Positions 16,369 to 24,710 of a stretch of 39,900 nucleotides of DNA are shown one piece after another. The stretch's first letter is position 1. Each line of letters starts with the position of its first letter. The notes under the pieces are model-generated. The model saw only the letters and a list, made by a program, of their open reading frames with translations. It was not told the DNA's origin and made no database searches. This stretch comes from Myxococcota bacterium (GTDB taxonomy: Bacteria > Myxococcota_A > UBA9042 > DTJE01): positions 1-39,900 of the forward strand of contig JARKOL010000385.1 of the NCBI GenBank assembly GCA_029975745.1, read 5' to 3'. A program made the translations under genes and the position numbers.

Positions 16369-17901
16369 ATGAAGGCCGACCGGAAGCACGCCGTCGCCCA
16401 GGAACGGGATGCCGAACCTGCCTCCCCCCACCGCCGGCAGGACGACCGCGGGTCTCGCACCCAGTCGCTGCGCGGGCTGGGCCTTGCCGATCAGCTCGCG
16501 GCGCTTCGGCCCCACACCCCCAGGACGGCGGATGCCCCCGACGCATCCCAGGCTGCCCAGGCGACCCCCGAGGCCCAGCCCCTTGAGGCCCCCCGGACGA
16601 CCGAGTCCTCCCAGACGCCCCAGAGCGCTTTGGCGCCCGAGTCCTCCCAGACGCCCCAGCCCCCCCAGGCTTCGGCCCTGGACGCCAACGGCCTTTCCGC
16701 CCGATTCCAGGACGTGACGGCCTTCGTCCAGGTGATGGCCGGAGGCAAGTTCCTGCGGCCGGGGTGCGGCGACCGCGCCGCCGTGCGCGTCGTCCAGCAC
16801 GCGCTGGCGGACCTTTCGATCCCCTGCGGCCCCATCGACGGCATCTGGGGCGCATGGACAACCTCCGGCGTCCGCACGTTTCAGGGCAATGCCGGCCTGG
16901 CCCAGGATGCGGTGATCGGCCCGCTCACCCTGAGCGCCCTCAGTGCCCAGACCCAGTCGGCTCCCATCCCCCAGGACGCGCGCCTGAAGCACCAGGATGC
17001 CAATGCATCGACGGGCGATCCCGACGCGACCAGCGCGGGATGGCGGGATACCGACGAACTGCCGTACGCGCCGGACGGCATCACCTGGGACGGCGCGAGC
17101 ATCCTGGACCGCTGGTCCCAGATCGACAGCAGCGGCGAGACCCAACTGGACGTGCATCGCTGCGCCGCCGTCGCGGCGATGGCTCCGCGGATCCTGTCCG
17201 GCCCGGGGGCCCTGTCCACCTTCGCCATGATGGTGTCGGCCAAGTCCCAGGTGGCCCTGGCCCGAGCCTCCACGCCGCCCGAGACCCGGGGCCGCCTGCT
17301 GGCCCTGGCCCCGGGGATGGCGGCGCTGCAGACGAAGCTGATGGTCGGCAGCGTGCTTCCGCCCGGCATGCGCATGACCTACGGCGACCTGGGCATCCTG
17401 GCCGAGACGGCCATGTACGCCTATGCGGGCGATCCCACCACCGGGGCCAGCCGCGACGAGGCGCGCGAGATGGTGCATGCGGGTACCGGCGAGGCCAAGG
17501 ATGCCCGGGGCAGGGACAAGGTTCCCGAGCACATGGAGGTCGCCAACCGGACGACCATGCGAAACTTCCTGAACCGCCTGGCCCCCGGGGAGGCGTACCA
17601 GGTCCACATCACCACGCGGGAGCGAATCGACTACAGCAGCGATGCCTCCCCCTGGGCCCAGTTGAACCACTTCGTGACCGTCGGCCGCCATCCCGGCGCC
17701 AAGGGCGGCGGCTGGTATCTGTACGACCCCTGGCCACGCCAGGGTTCCCAGATGGTGCCCATCAAGGCGCAGCAGGCCGACGCCGAGTCGGAGGAGTTCT
17801 GGTGCTACTTCGAGGAGAAGGAGACCCTGAGCGGAATCCAGGGGCTGGAGCCCGGGTTCAAGACGTCCATCATCGTCGGCTCGACCCGTCCCGAGTCCTA
17901 G
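16369..17901 (+). CDS. Peptidoglycan-binding protein with papain/C39-like cysteine domain
   Basis: A 510-residue protein without a signal peptide. The N-terminal 110 residues are disordered: charged, then SLRGLGLADQLAALRP, then Pro/Gln/Ser repeats (ESSQTPQ twice, from a 22-bp direct repeat). A PG_binding_1-type domain follows (about 126-192: RAAVRVVQHALADL, GPIDGIWGAWTTSGVRTFQG, AVIGPLTLSAL). The C-terminal half looks like a papain-fold cysteine domain. It has Gln259 six residues before Cys265 (TQLDVHRCAAVAAMA), His434 in LNHFVTVGRH and Asp453 in WYLYDPWP; in C39-type peptidases the same order is Gln-Cys...His...Asp. Start ATG 16369 has a GGGGGG run upstream and follows pgm directly. A wall-targeted effector or a T6SS/eCIS-type cargo is inference; no secretion genes lie in this window. 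Confidence 0.75.
   Translation: MKADRKHAVAQERDAEPASPHRRQDDRGSRTQSLRGLGLADQLAALRPHTPRTADAPDASQAAQATPEAQPLEAPRTTESSQTPQSALAPESSQTPQPPQASALDANGLSARFQDVTAFVQVMAGGKFLRPGCGDRAAVRVVQHALADLSIPCGPIDGIWGAWTTSGVRTFQGNAGLAQDAVIGPLTLSALSAQTQSAPIPQDARLKHQDANASTGDPDATSAGWRDTDELPYAPDGITWDGASILDRWSQIDSSGETQLDVHRCAAVAAMAPRILSGPGALSTFAMMVSAKSQVALARASTPPETRGRLLALAPGMAALQTKLMVGSVLPPGMRMTYGDLGILAETAMYAYAGDPTTGASRDEAREMVHAGTGEAKDARGRDKVPEHMEVANRTTMRNFLNRLAPGEAYQVHITTRERIDYSSDASPWAQLNHFVTVGRHPGAKGGGWYLYDPWPRQGSQMVPIKAQQADAESEEFWCYFEEKETLSGIQGLEPGFKTSIIVGSTRPES
16602..16659 (+). repeat. 22-bp direct repeat inside disordered linker
   Basis: The 22-bp unit at 16602-16623 recurs exactly at 16638-16659, 36 bases apart, and encodes the twice-repeated ESSQTPQ of the linker in the peptidoglycan-binding protein. 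A recent in-frame duplication or slippage is the likely origin. Confidence 0.8.
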
Positions 17902-17925
17902 GATCCAGCGCAGCCGGAGGCCCCA

Positions 17926-18936
17926 TTGCCGCCCAAGGTGACCGTCCTGATGCCCGTCTTCCGCGCGGTGGCCACGATTGACGAGGCCCTGGACAGCGTG
18001 GTCGGCCAGACCCTGCCCGACTGGGAGCTGCTGGCGGTGGACGACGGTTCCGATGACGGAACGGTCCAGCGACTGGCCTGCCGTGCCGCCGCCGACCCGC
18101 GCATCCGGCTGCTGCAGCGCCCCCACCGCGGCATCGTGGCCGCGCTGAACGACGGTCTGGACCAGGCGAGTTCCGGTCTGATCGCCCGGATGGACGCAGA
18201 CGACCGCATGACGTCCGATCGGCTCCAGTGGCAGTTGGAGGCCGCCCGGCAGCATCCGGACTGGGCCGTCATCGGCAGCCGTGTCGCCATGGTCCCCGAG
18301 TCGTCGCTGACGGACGGCATGCGCCACTACCGGGACTGGCTGAACGGGGTGCTGACCCCGCCCCAGATTGCCCGGGACATCTGGGTCGAATCGCCCCTGG
18401 CGCACCCCTCCGTCCTGTTCCGACGCGATGTCGTGCGTTCCCTTGGTGGCTACCGGGAAGGTCCCTTCCCCGAGGACTATGATCTGTGGCTGCGCATCCA
18501 CACCGCCGGACATCCCATCGGCAAGGTCGATCGCGAGTTGCTGGCCTGGCGCGAACGTCCGGACCGCCTTTCCCGGACCGACGCTCGCTACGCCCCCCAG
18601 GCCTTCCGCGCCCTGAAGGCGCTGCACCTGGCGAACTCGGTGTTGTCTGGATGCGACCAGGTCCAGCTCTGGGGCGCCGGCCCCGATGCCCGCGCCTGGC
18701 GAAAGGCGCTGGCGGTTCAGGGCATCCGCGTTGCCCGGTATTTCGACGTCGATCCCCGAAAGATCGGTCGAACCCTGGCGGACGGGGCCCCCATTGTGGA
18801 TTGGCGGGAGACGCCCCGGTGGCGAGGCATCCCCCTGCTTTGCGCCGTGGGCCAGAAGGGCGCCCGGGAGCGCATGCGGGGAATGCTGGCCCGGATGGGC
18901 TGGGTCGATGGCCAGGACTACTGGTGCGTGCAGTAG
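17926..18936 (+). CDS. Family 2 glycosyltransferase with Rossmann-like tail
   Basis: A 336-residue GT2 (GT-A fold). N-terminal VTVLMPVFRAVATIDEALDS, VDDGSDDGT nucleotide-binding segment, DXD-type MDADD at 89-93 and the acceptor-side FPEDYDLWLRI (Glu-Asp catalytic region). Residues about 225-336 form an extra domain, QVQLWGAGPDARAWRKAL, then VARYFDVDPRKIG, that looks like a small Rossmann-type nucleotide-binding unit; such tails occur in some bacterial GT2 proteins. Start is TTG 17926 with GGAGG five bases upstream; no ATG near it fits. Located 24 bp after the effector-like gene in a sugar-metabolism run (pgm, GT2, PfkB). Cytoplasmic, substrate unknown. Confidence 0.88.
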   Translation: MPPKVTVLMPVFRAVATIDEALDSVVGQTLPDWELLAVDDGSDDGTVQRLACRAAADPRIRLLQRPHRGIVAALNDGLDQASSGLIARMDADDRMTSDRLQWQLEAARQHPDWAVIGSRVAMVPESSLTDGMRHYRDWLNGVLTPPQIARDIWVESPLAHPSVLFRRDVVRSLGGYREGPFPEDYDLWLRIHTAGHPIGKVDRELLAWRERPDRLSRTDARYAPQAFRALKALHLANSVLSGCDQVQLWGAGPDARAWRKALAVQGIRVARYFDVDPRKIGRTLADGAPIVDWRETPRWRGIPLLCAVGQKGARERMRGMLARMGWVDGQDYWCVQ

Positions 18937-18943
18937 GCTCGTT

Positions 18944-18960
18944 CGTCGCGGCCGGCGACG
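18944..18960 (+). repeat. Hairpin between GT2 and PfkB genes
   Basis: CGTCGC-N5-GCGACG, perfect 6-base arms, just after the GT2 stop. No T-run follows, so it is not a textbook terminator; it could be an mRNA processing or attenuation hairpin, or chance in GC-rich DNA. Confidence 0.35.
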
Positions 18961-18994
18961 GACGCGAGGGAACCCTACCGGAGTCGATGGCGCG

Positions 18995-19906
18995 ATGACC
19001 GATGTGCTGGCCACGGGCAATCTGGTCTGGGAAGTCAGTGCCCAGGTCGCCGCCGTGCCCCCCGACCTTCCCACGGACCCGTCGGCGGCCTTCGGGGCCG
19101 TGCTGCGCAACCTGGTTTCCCTCCGCGAGGACGGAGGCGGGTCCGCTGCCAACACCTGCGTCCACCTGGCCCAGGCCGGCCTGCGGATCGTCTTCGTCGG
19201 CAGGGCCGGCACCGATGGCGCGGGCCGCAATGCACTGCGTTCCCTGACGCGGCACGGAATCGACGCCCGGATCGAGTTGATGCCGGGACGTCGGACCAAG
19301 CACAACCTGTTTCTGGTTCCCTCGGACGGTTCCGAACCTGTGCTGCGGGTCGGCGTGCCCGAACAGGTGGCTCCTCCCCTGCCCATCGACGCGGTGGAAC
19401 CCGACCTGCTGGCGACCGCGCGGATCCTGCATCTGGATCGAGCGTCCGCGACCGAGCTCGCCCTGGCACAGGCGCGCGGCGGCGCCCCCGTCACCCTGGA
19501 CCTGCACACCGACCCGGGACGTCCGGTCGCGCAGACCCGGCTCGAGGCGCTCCTGCCACTGCTGGACGTCCTGATGGTTTCGCACGACGCGGCCGCGGCC
19601 CGCGCACGGCGCCTGGGCATCGACCCCGATCCCGCGGCCTGCGCCCGGTCCCTGGCCGCCCTGGGCATTCCCTGGGTGGTGGTCACACGCGGCGCCCTTG
19701 GGGCGGTCGCCTGCGAGTGCGATCACCCGGCGTTCCCCGTGCCTCCCGTTCCCGTCGCACGCAGGATCGATCCGACCGGGGCGGGCGATGCGTTCATGGC
19801 GGCGCTGATCGCCGGACGCCTGAACGGCGCGCCGTTCGCGGTAACCTGCGCCCGCGCCGCCCAGGCGGGTGCCCTGGCGTGCGGCCGCCTGGGGGCGCGC
19901 CCCTGA
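18995..19906 (+). CDS. PfkB-family sugar kinase
   Basis: A 303-residue ribokinase-type kinase. N-terminal signature GGGSAANTCVHLAQAG then GRAGTDGAG, and the C-terminal PfkB signature DPTGAGDAFMAALIAG with the catalytic base Asp265 and anion-hole GAGD. An intermediate LVWVVVTRGALGAVA-like stretch (here IPWVVVTRGALGAVA) matches the nucleotide region. Substrate (ribose, fructose, adenosine or other) cannot be read from sequence. The ATG at 18995 has GGAG only about 11 bases upstream, a weak site, so initiation may depend on coupling to the preceding genes. Plus-strand run with pgm and GT2. Confidence 0.87.
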   Translation: MTDVLATGNLVWEVSAQVAAVPPDLPTDPSAAFGAVLRNLVSLREDGGGSAANTCVHLAQAGLRIVFVGRAGTDGAGRNALRSLTRHGIDARIELMPGRRTKHNLFLVPSDGSEPVLRVGVPEQVAPPLPIDAVEPDLLATARILHLDRASATELALAQARGGAPVTLDLHTDPGRPVAQTRLEALLPLLDVLMVSHDAAAARARRLGIDPDPAACARSLAALGIPWVVVTRGALGAVACECDHPAFPVPPVPVARRIDPTGAGDAFMAALIAGRLNGAPFAVTCARAAQAGALACGRLGARP

Positions 19907-19954
19907 TCCGGAGTCGCTGCGACGAATCGCCTGTCGCCCGGTCGCCATCCGGCG

Positions 19955-19974
19955 GTCCGGGTTCCCAACCGGAC
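19955..19974 (+). repeat. Hairpin upstream of SDR gene
   Basis: GTCCGG-N8-CCGGAC with the inner GTT/AAC able to extend pairing. It overlaps a possible weak promoter (TTCCCA at 19962-19967, 17 bases, TAAAAA at 19985-19990), so it could act as an operator. Confidence 0.3.
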
Positions 19975-20021
19975 GCGCTTCGGGTAAAAACGAATCGACT
20001 GCGGCTTCACGGAGACACACC

Positions 20022-20855
20022 ATGTCCGGACCCTTCAGCGGCAAGACCGTGTTCATCACCGGCGCCTCCTCGGGAATCGGCGAGGCCCTGGCGCGCGAGT
20101 TCGCCCGGCGAGGCGCCGCCGTGGCCCTGGCGGCCCGGCGCCTGGACCGCCTGGAGGCCTTGCGGGACGAACTGGCGGGCACCGGCACGCGTGCCGTGGC
20201 CGTCCGATGCGACGTGACCTCGGATGACAGCGTGGCCGCCGCCATCGCCGAGGCCCGCGGCGTCCTGGGACGCATCGACGTCGTCGTCGCGAACGCCGGA
20301 TTCGGCGTCGGCGGTCGGGTGGACCGCCTGTCGCTGCCGGACTTCCAGCGCCAGTTCGACACGAACGTCTTCGGCGTCCTGCGCACCCTCTACGCCGCGC
20401 TGCCCGACCTGAAGCAGAACCGGGGCCAGTTCGTCCTGATCGGCAGCGTATCGGGATTCATCGCGACCCCGGCCACAGGCGCCTACTCGATGTCCAAGTT
20501 CGCCGTGCGGGCCCTGGGGGACACGCTCTGGGCCGAGCTGGCCCGGGATGGCGTCGCCGTCACCTCGATTCACCCCGGCTACGTCGCCTCCGAGATCCGG
20601 CGCATCGACAATCGCGGCACCCTGCGCGAGGACGTTCGCGACCCCGTCCCACCCTGGCTTCAGATGCCGGCGGCCACAGCGGCCCGCCAGATTGTCGGCG
20701 CGGTGGCCCGACGTCGGCGCCAGGTCGTAATCACCGGCCACGGCAAGCTGATCGTGTGCCTGAACCGGCTGTTTCCCTGCGTGCTGGCCCGTGTGTTCCG
20801 CGGCGGCGCCACCAAGGGCCGCAAGATGGGTGGGGTCGGGTCGAAGCAGGCCTGA
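20022..20855 (+). CDS. Short-chain dehydrogenase/reductase (SDR)
   Basis: A 277-residue classical SDR. Cofactor motif TGASSGIG, RRLDRLEALRDEL, CDVTSD, the NAG in VVVANAGFGVG, catalytic Ser in SVSGFIATPATG and the Tyr-x-x-x-Lys in AYSMSKFAV. The post-catalytic IHPGYVASEI (usually PGxxxT) is close to the family pattern. C-terminus ends in a basic tail, with a hydrophobic KLIVCLNRLFPCVLARVF that may touch the membrane. ATG 20022 has GGAG seven bases upstream. It is separated from PfkB by a 115 bp gap with a hairpin and ends four bases from the convergent esterase gene. Substrate unknown. Confidence 0.9.
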   Translation: MSGPFSGKTVFITGASSGIGEALAREFARRGAAVALAARRLDRLEALRDELAGTGTRAVAVRCDVTSDDSVAAAIAEARGVLGRIDVVVANAGFGVGGRVDRLSLPDFQRQFDTNVFGVLRTLYAALPDLKQNRGQFVLIGSVSGFIATPATGAYSMSKFAVRALGDTLWAELARDGVAVTSIHPGYVASEIRRIDNRGTLREDVRDPVPPWLQMPAATAARQIVGAVARRRRQVVITGHGKLIVCLNRLFPCVLARVFRGGATKGRKMGGVGSKQA

Positions 20856-20859
20856 TGCC

Positions 20860-21504
20860 CTAGCCCGCCAGACCGAATTCCGCCGCCGCCTCGCGATCGA
20901 TTCGGGAAATCGACGCCTTCAGCGAGTGGTCGTCGTCCACCTCGATCAGTCGCACCTGGGGATTCGAGGACGCGTATCGACGGGATCCCTCGATGGGCAC
21001 CACGTCGTCCCGCGTGCCGTGAATGATCAATGCAGGACAGTCCACGGCAGGCACCTTGGGGTACTCGGCCAGATCCTGCACCAGCCCGTAGTGAACCGGC
21101 ACCATCGTGCCTTCCGCATCGGGCAGCGCCAGCCGTCCCTCGATGCGCCACTGCGCCAGCCCCTCGGCTCCCACCAGCGACGCCCACCGATCCTGCAGCC
21201 CGAAGCCGGGGCACAACAGCACCAGGCGGTCGCAGCGCCCCGGATTCAACCGGGACCACAAGGCGGCCAGGTAGCCCCCCAGACTGGACCCGATGAAGCG
21301 CCACCGCGTGTCGCCGCCCGCCTGGCGGTCCATGGCGTCCAGAACCCCCAGCATCGCCGAGCACGTCAGCCCCGCGAACGACGGAGCGTTCAGTTCGGGC
21401 AGATCCAGGGAAATCCCCCGCGCGGCGAACGAGCAGGACAGCCACTGCCCCTTGAACGCCCGGGGACCCGAGGCCAGCCCGTGCAGGTATGCGTACCGAA
21501 TCAT
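20860..21504 (-). CDS. YqiA-like alpha/beta hydrolase (esterase)
   Basis: A 214-residue small alpha/beta hydrolase of the YqiA type. It has the oxyanion-side YLHGLASGP, nucleophile elbow IGSSLGGYLA (Ser in GxSxG), an acid in HGTRDDVVP and the His in DDDHSLKAS. These give a full triad. E. coli YqiA (about 190 residues) has the same short architecture. ATG 21504 follows a GGGAGGA with a short spacing (2-3 bases), so efficiency may be low, but no other start fits. It faces the SDR gene with only four bases between stop codons. A possible -10 (TATCCT, 21552-21547) lies upstream. Confidence 0.88.
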   Translation of the reverse strand: MIRYAYLHGLASGPRAFKGQWLSCSFAARGISLDLPELNAPSFAGLTCSAMLGVLDAMDRQAGGDTRWRFIGSSLGGYLAALWSRLNPGRCDRLVLLCPGFGLQDRWASLVGAEGLAQWRIEGRLALPDAEGTMVPVHYGLVQDLAEYPKVPAVDCPALIIHGTRDDVVPIEGSRRYASSNPQVRLIEVDDDHSLKASISRIDREAAAEFGLAG

Positions 21505-21546
21505 GTTCCTCCCGATGACGCGTCGCCGGACGCCGTCGCGGCCGCA

Positions 21547-21552
21547 AGGATA
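21547..21552 (-). promoter_or_regulatory. Possible -10 for YqiA-like gene
   Basis: Minus-strand TATCCTTGCGG resembles the -10 and flank of the promoter at 10450-10478 (TATCCTGCGG), but its -35 is poor. Confidence 0.3.
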
Positions 21553-21631
21553 CCCGGCCCGCCATACGTTCGTACAGGCATTCGCAAGCGTTCCTTTCGA
21601 CGGAACCTGCCCCGACACCCCGATCCTGCGG

Positions 21632-21660
21632 TTTTCCTGACGCGCCCGACGCGCTAGACT
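21632..21660 (+). promoter_or_regulatory. Candidate promoter for TIG/hydrolase lipoprotein
   Basis: Plus-strand TTTTCC (21632-21637), 17 bases, TAGACT (21655-21660) followed by CCCC. The GCTAGACT-CCCC context recurs at 29670-29657. It ends 27 bases before the GTG start. Confidence 0.4.
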
Positions 21661-21687
21661 CCCCAGGTCCCTGGCCCGGAGGTTCCC

Positions 21688-23280
21688 GTGATCCGTTCCG
21701 CCATTCCGCGACGTCGGCTGGTCCCGGCGCTTTTCTGCTGCGGCCTGCTGGCCCTGGCGGCCTGCGATGACAGCGGCGACGACAGTGCCGACCTCGGGCC
21801 GACCACCGATATTCCCGGCGATTCCGGCAGTTCCTCGGACGTGCCCGGTGCCGATGTGCCCGACGTCCCGCTCGATATCGACGAGGACGTTCCCCTTCCC
21901 CAGGATGCCCTGGACCCGGACACCCACGCTCCGGACATCGCGGACGACGTGGCGATCGAGGATCCGGGCGCCCCGGATGTCGGCTCCGAGGACCCGGGCC
22001 ACGACCCGGGCGTCGAGGACCCCGGCCCTCCGACCCCGGTCTTCTGCCACTCGTTCGCGGACTGCCTGGCGGACGAGGTCTGCGTCCTGTCCCTGGGCGA
22101 ATGCCAGAAGCGCGCCACGTGGACGGACATCAGCCCGGCGCTCTACGGCGTTCACCCCCGCGAGGTCGCGCCTGGGGACGTCCTGATCGTCGATGGTCGT
22201 CGCTTCTCGGCGGGCGGCCTGACCGGGAACACGCCTCGCGCCCGGGTGGGCGACGTCAACGTCACCGGCCTTCAGTTCGACGAGAACCGGCTGCTGATCC
22301 CGGTGCAGGCCGGGATGGCCGGGGACGTGCGGGTCTGGGCGTTCTACAACAACTACCAACTGATGTTGTGGCCCGACCCGGTAGCCGCCGCTCCGGCCGG
22401 GGTCGTGCCCTGCACGAACCAGACGCCCGCGGCATCCTGGATTCCCGGGACGCGTCCGGACCTGACGGGTCCCTACGCCGCCGGGTACGTCGATCTGGGC
22501 GATGCGCCGATGACCCGGGTCTATTACCCGGCCGAGTGCGGCTCGGTACGACGCCCGCCCATCCAGACCGAGGCGCCCTTCCCCCTGGTCTGCATCCTGC
22601 ACGGCAACGGCGCCCTGCACCTGCAGTACGAGTACCTGGCCGAGCTGTTGGCCACCTGGGGGTTCGTGTCGTTCATGCCCCAGACCGACCAGAACATGGC
22701 CGGAGAGCCGTTCCAGGAAATGCTGAAGAAGCTGATGCCCGTCATCACGAAGATGCGCGGCCGCGCCCTGGACGACGTTCACCCCGTGCTTTCCGGAGTC
22801 GAGACCACGCCGGAAATCGCCTTCATCGGACACTCGCGCGGGACCGGTCGTGCCGAGGAGGCCGTCGGCTCGGACACCGATCTGAACAATCATGCCGTGG
22901 GCTTCGTGTTCCTGGGGCCGGTGGACGACGACAAGAAGGTCCGGGGCCAGTTCCTGGTCTTCGGCGGCAGCAAGGACACCCAGAGCACCGCCGCGAACGT
23001 GAACAGCGCCTACAACAACCAGAAGGCGCCGCGGTACAAGATCGTCCTTCCGGGCGGCAATCACGGGTCCTTCTGCGACCACAAGGTGTACGGATACACG
23101 CCCATCGGCCCCATCGTGGGGGACCTGGAGCCCACCATTCCGCGATCGCTTCAGTTGCAGATCGTCCAGCGGTTCACGTTGCCCTTGTTGCAGCGGGCAT
23201 TCGGGATGGACGAGCCCTTCGCGGACGTGCTGGACAGCGCGCCCAGTACCGCCGACTACACGATCACCCGGGATCCGTGA
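21688..23280 (+). CDS. Lipoprotein with TIG-like and alpha/beta-hydrolase domains
   Basis: A 530-residue lipoprotein. Cys26 in LLALAAC is the lipid site, followed by a Asp/Pro/Gly-rich tether of about 90 residues (PDVPLDIDEDVPLP and similar). Then come a Cys-pair segment (CHSFADCLADEVCVLSLGEC) and an IPT/TIG-type Ig domain (about 145-230: VHPREVAPGDVLIVDGRRF). A chlorophyllase/PET-hydrolase-like alpha/beta hydrolase domain follows, with CILHGNGA, Ser383 in FIGHSRGTGR, an acid region GGSKDTQ and His in NHGSFCDH. Start is GTG 21688 with GGAGG five bases upstream. Probably displayed on the envelope as an esterase or peptidase; the substrate is unknown. 66 bases upstream of the pepT start. Confidence 0.83.
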   Translation: MIRSAIPRRRLVPALFCCGLLALAACDDSGDDSADLGPTTDIPGDSGSSSDVPGADVPDVPLDIDEDVPLPQDALDPDTHAPDIADDVAIEDPGAPDVGSEDPGHDPGVEDPGPPTPVFCHSFADCLADEVCVLSLGECQKRATWTDISPALYGVHPREVAPGDVLIVDGRRFSAGGLTGNTPRARVGDVNVTGLQFDENRLLIPVQAGMAGDVRVWAFYNNYQLMLWPDPVAAAPAGVVPCTNQTPAASWIPGTRPDLTGPYAAGYVDLGDAPMTRVYYPAECGSVRRPPIQTEAPFPLVCILHGNGALHLQYEYLAELLATWGFVSFMPQTDQNMAGEPFQEMLKKLMPVITKMRGRALDDVHPVLSGVETTPEIAFIGHSRGTGRAEEAVGSDTDLNNHAVGFVFLGPVDDDKKVRGQFLVFGGSKDTQSTAANVNSAYNNQKAPRYKIVLPGGNHGSFCDHKVYGYTPIGPIVGDLEPTIPRSLQLQIVQRFTLPLLQRAFGMDEPFADVLDSAPSTADYTITRDP

Positions 23281-23345
23281 CGCGAACGCCCCCTTGGGGA
23301 ATGGGAGTTGCCGGGGGAACTGCCCCCGTACTGAAGGAGGAATCG

Positions 23346-24629
23346 ATGACCACGACGCTGACGCCCCAGGATCGGATGGAACTGCTGCAACGTTTCCTGC
23401 GCTATGTCCGGGTGGACACGCAGTCCGACGAGAATTCGACCACCAGCCCTTCGACCGAGAAGCAGAAGGACCTGTCCCGGATGCTGGCCGAGGAACTGCG
23501 CCAACTGGGCTGCGAGGACGCCCGAACGGACGACTGGGGCTATGTGTACGCCACCGTTCGCGCCAACCCGCCCGACCTGGCGGACATCGTGCCCACCATC
23601 GGCCTGATCGCCCACGTGGACACCGCCTTTGGCTGTTCCGGAACCAACGTCCAGCCGCAGGTCATCGAGCGCTTCCCCGGCGGCGACATCCCCTTGCCCG
23701 GAACCGAGGACCAGGTCATCCGCGTTTCGGAGAACCCGAACCTGGCGCGTTGCATCGGGCACACACTGGTTCACACCGACGGCACCACCCTGCTGGGCGC
23801 CGACGACAAGGCCGGCGTGGCCGAGATCATGACGGCCATCGACTGGATGCGTCGTCACCCCGAATTCAAGCACGGCACGATCCGCATCGCGTTCACCCCG
23901 GACGAGGAGGTCGGCCGCGGCACCGAGCATTTCGACGTTGCCGGGTTCGGCGCGAAGTACGCCTACACCCTGGACGGCGGAGATCTGGGCGAGATCGAGG
24001 ACGAAACCTTCTGCGCCGACGCCGCCAAGGTGATCATCGAAGGCGCGGACGTCCACCCCGGCTACGCCAAGGGCAAGATGATCAACGCGGTCCGCATGGC
24101 CGCCTCGCTGATCGACCGCCTGCCGGTGACGCACCTGCCCGAAACGACCGACGGTCGCCAGTCCTACCTGCACCCGTACGACGTCAAGGGGGACGTCACG
24201 CGCGTCGAGATCAAGCTGCTGGTGCGCGCCTTCACCAACGAGGAACTGGCCGAACGCGCCGCCGACCTGCGTGCCGCGGCCGCCGAGGTTCATGCCGAGT
24301 TCCCCGGCAGCAAGGTGACCGTCGAGATCAAGGAACAGTACCGGAACATGGGTTTCGAGATCGCGAATCACCCCCTGGTGATGGAGCTTCCCTTCGAGGC
24401 CGCGCGTCGCCTGGGAATCGAGCCGATTCGCAAGGCGATCCGGGGCGGCACGGACGGGGCCCGACTGACATACATGGGCCTGCCCACGCCGAACCTCTGG
24501 GCCGGCGGCCAGAACTTCCACTCGATCAAGGAGTGGGTATCGCTGGAGTGGATGGCCAAGTCGGTGGAGTTCACCCTGCAACTGATGGGGCTCTGGGTCG
24601 AGCACAGCGCCCGTCAGCCCCGGACCTGA
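23346..24629 (+). CDS. pepT: Peptidase T (tripeptide aminopeptidase)
   Basis: A 427-residue M20B aminopeptidase that removes N-terminal residues of tripeptides; E. coli PepT has 408. Metal-binding motifs: LIAHVDTAFG (His and Asp), LLGADDKAGVAEIM (bridging Asp), FTPDEEVGRGTEHFDV (catalytic Glu and metal Glu), YTLDGGDLGE, and the C-terminal NFHSIKEW (His). IRGGTDGARLTYMGLPTPNL is the substrate-binding PepT segment. The start ATG 23346 has GGAGG five bases upstream. It follows the hydrolase lipoprotein in the same direction with a 65 bp gap, possibly as a co-transcribed gene. Confidence 0.95.
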   Translation: MTTTLTPQDRMELLQRFLRYVRVDTQSDENSTTSPSTEKQKDLSRMLAEELRQLGCEDARTDDWGYVYATVRANPPDLADIVPTIGLIAHVDTAFGCSGTNVQPQVIERFPGGDIPLPGTEDQVIRVSENPNLARCIGHTLVHTDGTTLLGADDKAGVAEIMTAIDWMRRHPEFKHGTIRIAFTPDEEVGRGTEHFDVAGFGAKYAYTLDGGDLGEIEDETFCADAAKVIIEGADVHPGYAKGKMINAVRMAASLIDRLPVTHLPETTDGRQSYLHPYDVKGDVTRVEIKLLVRAFTNEELAERAADLRAAAAEVHAEFPGSKVTVEIKEQYRNMGFEIANHPLVMELPFEAARRLGIEPIRKAIRGGTDGARLTYMGLPTPNLWAGGQNFHSIKEWVSLEWMAKSVEFTLQLMGLWVEHSARQPRT

Positions 24630-24710
24630 CCCGGCCTGCGTCCCGCCACGGCGCTGCCCCGATGGCCCGCGGAGCCTCCGTCAGGTGAGCGCGCGATTCG
24701 TCCGGGACGC

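Noticed and set aside
16270-19686. Open frame of over 1100 codons on the minus strand
   Set aside because: It lies antisense to pgm, the effector-like protein, GT2 and PfkB, all of which have complete family motifs. GC-rich codon bias keeps antisense frames free of stops. The product is rich in Gly, Arg, His and has no motif.
20860-23082. Reading the YqiA-like esterase as part of a 740-residue protein
   Set aside because: The extra N-terminal part is antisense to the lipoprotein at 21688; the esterase motif and an SD fit the ATG at 21504.
24630-24710. Intrinsic terminator between pepT and the M48 gene
   Set aside because: I looked for a hairpin with a T-run on either strand and found none. 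Termination here may be Rho-dependent.
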